10,683 nucleotides of DNA, taken from assembly GCA_019137115.1 (NCBI GenBank), contig JAGVSV010000296.1, forward strand, positions 1-10,683. Direction: 5' to 3'. Shown in pieces: positions 7,236-10,683 of the stretch. The notes beneath the pieces were generated by a model. That model did no database searches. It saw only the letters and a list, made by a program, of their open reading frames with translations, and was not told where the DNA came from. The number at the start of each line of letters is the position of its first letter. The stretch's first letter is position 1. The stretch is from Bacillota bacterium (lineage in GTDB: Bacteria; Bacillota; Clostridia; Christensenellales; Aristaeellaceae). The translations under genes were made by a program, and so were the position numbers.

Positions 7236-8635
7236 TGAAGCGGATCAGCGACCAGCTGGCGCAACGCGCCGAAATCAGTGCAGAGAAACAACTGCGCAGC
7301 GTGCCGGAGGACCAGCTGTTTGACTACGCTCCGCGCAGTGAAGCAGCAGCCGAGCGCACCGGCTACTCCAACTATTCGTACTGGGGCTCTACCTTCCGCA
7401 TGTTCGGCAAAAAGCGCATCGCGCTTGCGCTGCTGGTGGTGCTGGTGGTGCTGGTGACGTTTACCTTTATCCAGCCCTATCTGCCCGGGCAGTACCCGGC
7501 AACCAAGATCATCAACCACCCGATCACGGGCAAGCAGATGAGCAATATCGGTCCGGCAACCACCACCGAAATCGCCACCGCGCCCGAAGGTACCGGGCTG
7601 GTCGTGACGCCCTGGCAGGACGAAGAGTGGCTGGCGGTCAGCAATGTGCTGGCCACCATCCCCGCACGGAAGGCCATCACGGTGACGGAGCACCTTGACC
7701 AATGGGTCAAGGTGGACGTCGATGGAAAATCCGGGTATGTACGCAACGACTTTACCACCAAACTGAAAATGCCGGATGACCCCCAAAACGTGCCGTATGA
7801 AAGCCGCTCGAACTTTGCCATCAAACTGTTCAGCACGCCGATGGACTATACCCAGGGCGGCAACGAGCTGTTTGTGCGCCGGGATGACGTGCGCGTAAGC
7901 GGGGACGGCTTGACCGCCACCACCGTGCGCAACGCGAGCTTGCGCCTGCTGCCCACCGAAGCGCCGTTTCTGTTCGGCACCAACAACGCCGGGCAGGACC
8001 TGTGGGGCATGGTGTGGTCGGGCACGCGTACCAGCCTGTTCATCGGCTTTGTTGTGGCGCTGATTGAGGCTGCGGTGGGCATTCTCGTGGGCGTCATCTG
8101 GGGCTATGTGCGCAAGGTCGACCGCGTGATGACCGAAATTTACAATGTGATCAACAACATCCCCACCACCATCGTGCTGATCCTGATCGCCTATGTATTG
8201 AGGCCGGGCATCTTCTCCCTGATCTTTGCCATGACGCTGACCGGCTGGGTCAGCATGGCGCGGTTTATCAGAAACCAGATCGTGATCATCCGCGACCGCG
8301 ACTACAACATGGCGTCCCGCTGCCTGGGCACCGGCACGCTGCGCATCATCACGCGCAATTTGCTGCCCTACCTGGTGTCGGTGATCATGCTGCGCATGGC
8401 GCTGGCCATCCCCGGCGCCATTGGCAGCGAGGTGTTCATCACCTACATCGGTTTGGGGCTGCCGCTGAGCATCCCGTCGCTGGGCAACCTGATCACGGTG
8501 GGGCGCAAGTTTGTGTCCACCCCGCAGAGCTACCAGCTGCTGTTCCCGACCATCGTGCTGTCGATTGTCACGGTGTCCTTCTACATCATCGGCAACTCCT
8601 TTGCCGACGCGGCAGACCCGCGCAACCACGTGTAG
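7235..8635 (+). CDS. Peptide-type ABC importer permease, OppC/DppC family, with an SH3b-like domain in an external loop
   Basis: This protein has 466 residues against about 280-320 for most OppC/DppC proteins. GAGGTG (7224-7229) lies 5 bases before the ATG. A cytoplasmic tail of about 58 residues contains the usual YSYWGSTFRMF approach to helix 1 (about 60-80). The family core resumes with FGTNNAGQDLWGMVWSGTRTSL, followed by five helices. The EAA-loop region is RDRDYNMASRCLGTGTLRII, and a GLGLPLSIPSLGNLI segment lies near the end. Between helix 1 and the core lie about 160 extra residues. Residues 132-178 resemble a bacterial SH3 domain: LATIPARKAITV, then a Trp157-centred QWVKVDVDG, then KSGYVRNDF. 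By topology this loop is outside the cell. A role in cell-wall or binding-protein contact is inferred only. The permease assignment is firm; the inserted domain is a pattern match made by eye. Confidence 0.92.
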   Translation: MKRISDQLAQRAEISAEKQLRSVPEDQLFDYAPRSEAAAERTGYSNYSYWGSTFRMFGKKRIALALLVVLVVLVTFTFIQPYLPGQYPATKIINHPITGKQMSNIGPATTTEIATAPEGTGLVVTPWQDEEWLAVSNVLATIPARKAITVTEHLDQWVKVDVDGKSGYVRNDFTTKLKMPDDPQNVPYESRSNFAIKLFSTPMDYTQGGNELFVRRDDVRVSGDGLTATTVRNASLRLLPTEAPFLFGTNNAGQDLWGMVWSGTRTSLFIGFVVALIEAAVGILVGVIWGYVRKVDRVMTEIYNVINNIPTTIVLILIAYVLRPGIFSLIFAMTLTGWVSMARFIRNQIVIIRDRDYNMASRCLGTGTLRIITRNLLPYLVSVIMLRMALAIPGAIGSEVFITYIGLGLPLSIPSLGNLITVGRKFVSTPQSYQLLFPTIVLSIVTVSFYIIGNSFADAADPRNHV

Positions 8636-8645
8636 GGGGATGAAG

Positions 8646-9692
8646 ATGAACAAAGACGTGATCTTTTCCGTGCGCAACCTGAACGTCAAGTTCAGCTTGC
8701 GGGGGCGCGTGCTGCACGCCATCCGCGACGTGTCGCTGGACCTGTATGCCGGGGAAAGCCTGGCCATCGTGGGGGAATCCGGTTCCGGAAAAACCGTGCT
8801 GACCAAGACCTTCATGGGGTTGAACGACGCCAACGGCTGGGTGGACTCCGGCGAGATCCTCTACGGCGGCCGCGACCTGGCTAAGTTCACCACCGAGAAG
8901 GAATGGCTGACGATCAGGGGGCGCGAGATCGCCATGATCCTTCAGGACCCGATGACCAGCCTCAACCCCCTGAAGACCATCGGCGCGCAGATTGGCGAGG
9001 CGCTCAAACTGCACCAGGGCTTGCGAGGCTCCGAAGCCCGGCAGCGCACCGCCGAGATCCTGACGGATGTGGGGATTGAGGATGCCGCCCACCGCGCCCA
9101 ACAGTACCCGCACCAGTTTTCCGGCGGCATGCGCCAGCGCGTGGTCATCGCCATTGCCATTGCCTGCCAGCCGCGCATCATGATCTGCGATGAGCCCACC
9201 ACGGCGCTGGACGTGACCATCCAGGCGCAGATCCTGAACCTCATCCGCAACCTGATTGCCAAGTATAACCTGACCACCGTGTACATCACGCACGACCTGG
9301 GCGTGGTGGCCCACGTGGCCGACCGCATTGCCGTCATGTACGCCGGCGATATTGTCGAGGTGGGCACCGCGGAGGAAGTGTTCTACCAGCCGCAGCATCC
9401 CTATACGTGGGCGCTGCTGTCCTCCCTGCCGCAGCTGGGCGTCAAGGGGGAAAAGCTGTACTCCATCCGCGGTACGCCGCCCAACCTGTTCCACAAAGTG
9501 CGCGGGGACGCCTTTGCGCCGCGCAGCGATTATGCGCTCAACATCGATTATATGGAGCGCCCGCCGTACTTTGACGTCAGCCCCACGCACCGCGTGCGCT
9601 CCTGGCTGCATGACCCGCGCGCGCCCAGGGCGGTGCCGCCGCCGGTGCTCTCGCGCATCAATCCGGAGGGGGGCAGCCTGTATGGCGAATAG
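8646..9692 (+). CDS. Peptide-type ABC importer ATPase, OppD/DppD family
   Basis: This 348-residue cytoplasmic ATPase follows the C permease after 10 bases. The ATG at 8646 is preferred over the in-frame ATG at 8640 because the GGGGGA ribosome site (8635-8640) is 5 bases from the first but overlaps the second. Motifs are Walker A GESGSGKT (43-50), the OppD-type ILQDPMTSLNP Q-loop, signature SGGMRQR (159-165), Walker B with Asp182-Glu183 in CDEPTTALD, and switch His216 in THDLGVV. The C-terminal oligopeptide-transporter extension is present (QHPYTWALLSSLPQLG, then GTPPNLF). The four cysteines usual in this extension are replaced: GDAFAPRS in place of GCxFxPRC, Asp at the third position and Ser at the fourth (THRVRSWL). 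It would power the permease pair together with the next gene's product. Confidence 0.93.
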   Translation: MNKDVIFSVRNLNVKFSLRGRVLHAIRDVSLDLYAGESLAIVGESGSGKTVLTKTFMGLNDANGWVDSGEILYGGRDLAKFTTEKEWLTIRGREIAMILQDPMTSLNPLKTIGAQIGEALKLHQGLRGSEARQRTAEILTDVGIEDAAHRAQQYPHQFSGGMRQRVVIAIAIACQPRIMICDEPTTALDVTIQAQILNLIRNLIAKYNLTTVYITHDLGVVAHVADRIAVMYAGDIVEVGTAEEVFYQPQHPYTWALLSSLPQLGVKGEKLYSIRGTPPNLFHKVRGDAFAPRSDYALNIDYMERPPYFDVSPTHRVRSWLHDPRAPRAVPPPVLSRINPEGGSLYGE

Positions 9693-10620
9693 GCAGCAGC
9701 CCCTTGTGCAGGTGAAGGACCTGGTCGTGTCCTTTGGCGAGCGGCGGCGCAAGTTTGATGCCGTGCGCGGCGTGTCCTTTGACATCCACAAGGGCGAGAC
9801 CTTTGGCCTGGTGGGGGAGTCCGGCTCCGGCAAGACTTCCATCGGGCGCGCGATCATAAGGGTATACCCTGTGGCGTCCGGCGAGGTCATCTATGACGGG
9901 CGGCGCATCAGTGGCCGCATCGACAAAGCGCTGGACCGTCAGGTCACCCAGAAAATCCAGATGATTTTCCAGGACCCGATGGCGTCGCTCAATGAGCGCG
10001 CCAAGGTCAACTATATCGTTTCGGAAGGCTTGCTGAGCAGCGCCAGACATTTGAGCCGCCAGCAACGGGAGGACAAGGTGTCCCAGGCGCTGATGGACGT
10101 GGGGCTGCTGCCGGAGTTTGCCAGCCGGTTCCCCCACGAGTTTTCCGGCGGCCAGCGCCAGCGCATCGGCATTGCGCGCGCGCTGGTGATGCAGCCGGAG
10201 TTCATCATCGCCGACGAGCCCATCTCCGCGCTGGATGTGTCCATCCGGGCACAGGTGCTGAACTTATTGACCGACCTGCAGGCCCAGCACGGGCTGACGT
10301 ACATGTTCATCTCCCATGACCTGTCGGTCATGCGCTTCATCTGCGACCGCATCGCGGTTATCCATAGGGGGCTGCTGGTGGAGCTGGCGCAGACCGAGCA
10401 GTTGTTCCGCCACCCGCTGCATCCCTACACGCGCGCGCTGCTCTCCGCGGTGCCCATGCCCAACCCCGCGCTGGAGCGCAACAAGTGCCCGGTGGTGTAC
10501 GATGAATCGGTGCATGACTACCAGAACGATCCGCCGGCTTGGCACGAGGTGGAGCAAGGTCACTTCGTACGCGCCAATCAGCGGGAACTTGCGGACTATC
10601 TGCGGCTGATCCAGCCATAG
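9682..10620 (+). CDS. Peptide-type ABC importer ATPase, OppF/DppF family
   Basis: This 312-residue ATPase starts at an ATG that overlaps the end of the OppD gene by 11 bases. GGAGGGGGG (9665-9673) lies 8 bases upstream. The frame is open further left, but that stretch is a shadow of the OppD gene. Motifs are Walker A GESGSGKT (45-52), MIFQDPMASLNER with the Q-loop, signature SGGQRQR (155-161), Walker B with Asp178-Glu179 in ADEPISALD, and switch His212 in SHDLSVM. The C-terminal extension begins HPLHPYTRALLSAVPMPNP but is short. It lacks the GCxFxxRC cysteine block and ends with a VHDYQNDPPAWHEVEQGHF stretch that I recall from a Firmicutes OppF subfamily. It should form a heterodimer with OppD at the membrane. 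It is the last gene of the operon. Confidence 0.93.
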   Translation: MANRQQPLVQVKDLVVSFGERRRKFDAVRGVSFDIHKGETFGLVGESGSGKTSIGRAIIRVYPVASGEVIYDGRRISGRIDKALDRQVTQKIQMIFQDPMASLNERAKVNYIVSEGLLSSARHLSRQQREDKVSQALMDVGLLPEFASRFPHEFSGGQRQRIGIARALVMQPEFIIADEPISALDVSIRAQVLNLLTDLQAQHGLTYMFISHDLSVMRFICDRIAVIHRGLLVELAQTEQLFRHPLHPYTRALLSAVPMPNPALERNKCPVVYDESVHDYQNDPPAWHEVEQGHFVRANQRELADYLRLIQP

Positions 10621-10626
10621 CCTTGC

Positions 10627-10655
10627 TTGAACGCCCCTAAGCCCTGTGATAGAAT
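10627..10655 (+). promoter_or_regulatory. Sigma-A-type promoter reading out of the window
   Basis: TTGAAC (10627-10632, 4/6) and TAGAAT (10650-10655, 5/6) are separated by 17 bases, and TGA before the -10 gives the extended TGn motif. Transcription would start near 10662 and serve a gene beyond the right edge. No terminator hairpin is visible between the OppF stop and this promoter, so read-through from the importer operon is possible. Confidence 0.6.
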
Positions 10656-10683
10656 GCCATTTGCGGATCAGCATGCAGATGGG

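Noticed and set aside
8511..8645. Upstream extension of the OppD frame
   Set aside because: It overlaps the end of the C permease gene in another frame, reads as Cys/Arg/Ser-rich noise, and the ribosome site points to the ATG at 8646.
7136..8833. 565-codon minus-strand open frame opposite the C permease
   Set aside because: Same compositional artefact; no recognisable domain, and the plus strand carries an unmistakable permease.
9328..9681. 118-codon upstream extension of the OppF frame
   Set aside because: It lies inside the OppD gene in another frame and is Arg/Cys/Pro-rich noise; the family N-terminus begins at the ATG at 9682, which has a strong ribosome site.

Overview
The window is a GC-rich stretch of bacterial chromosome in which almost every base is coding. 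Gene starts carry strong Shine-Dalgarno sequences, two genes start with TTG, promoters have sigma-A-type boxes, and the transporter subfamilies look like those of Clostridia. The solute-binding protein has a signal peptide without a usable lipobox. I recall this pattern from Christensenellales-like lineages, but that placement is inference from memory; only 'Firmicutes/Clostridia-like' is reasonably supported.

Layout. Positions 1-90 hold the first 30 codons of a minus-strand gene that runs off the left edge. Positions 91-271 are a divergent intergenic region. It contains a near-perfect sigma-A promoter on the plus strand (TTGACA, 18 bp, TATAAT) and an inverted repeat that could be an operator. 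Positions 272-4251 encode two overlapping half-transporters of the heterodimeric ABC exporter type (BmrCD/LmrCD/TM287-288-like). Subunit 1 has the degenerate Walker B and switch residues and a canonical signature motif. Subunit 2 has canonical catalytic residues and a degenerate SQGQ signature. Together they give one active and one degenerate ATP site.

After a 96-base gap with its own candidate promoter and an inverted repeat, positions 4348-10620 encode a complete peptide-type (Opp/Dpp) ABC importer in the order binding protein, permease B, permease C, ATPase D, ATPase F. A strong hairpin without a U-tract separates the binding-protein gene from the rest, as expected for mRNA stabilisation or partial attenuation that would leave more binding protein than membrane complex. 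The four downstream genes overlap by 1-11 bases or are a few bases apart. The window ends with a good promoter pointing right, toward a gene outside it.

The most interesting point is the C permease. It is much longer than usual and carries, in the extracytoplasmic loop after its first membrane helix, a segment that reads like a bacterial SH3 (SH3b) domain. The binding protein appears not to be lipid-anchored, so this domain could hold the binding protein or the cell wall near the translocator. The two ATPases also lack the cysteine set usually found in the C-terminal domain of Opp/Dpp ATPases. No RNA genes, CRISPR arrays, insertion sequences or phage genes were seen.
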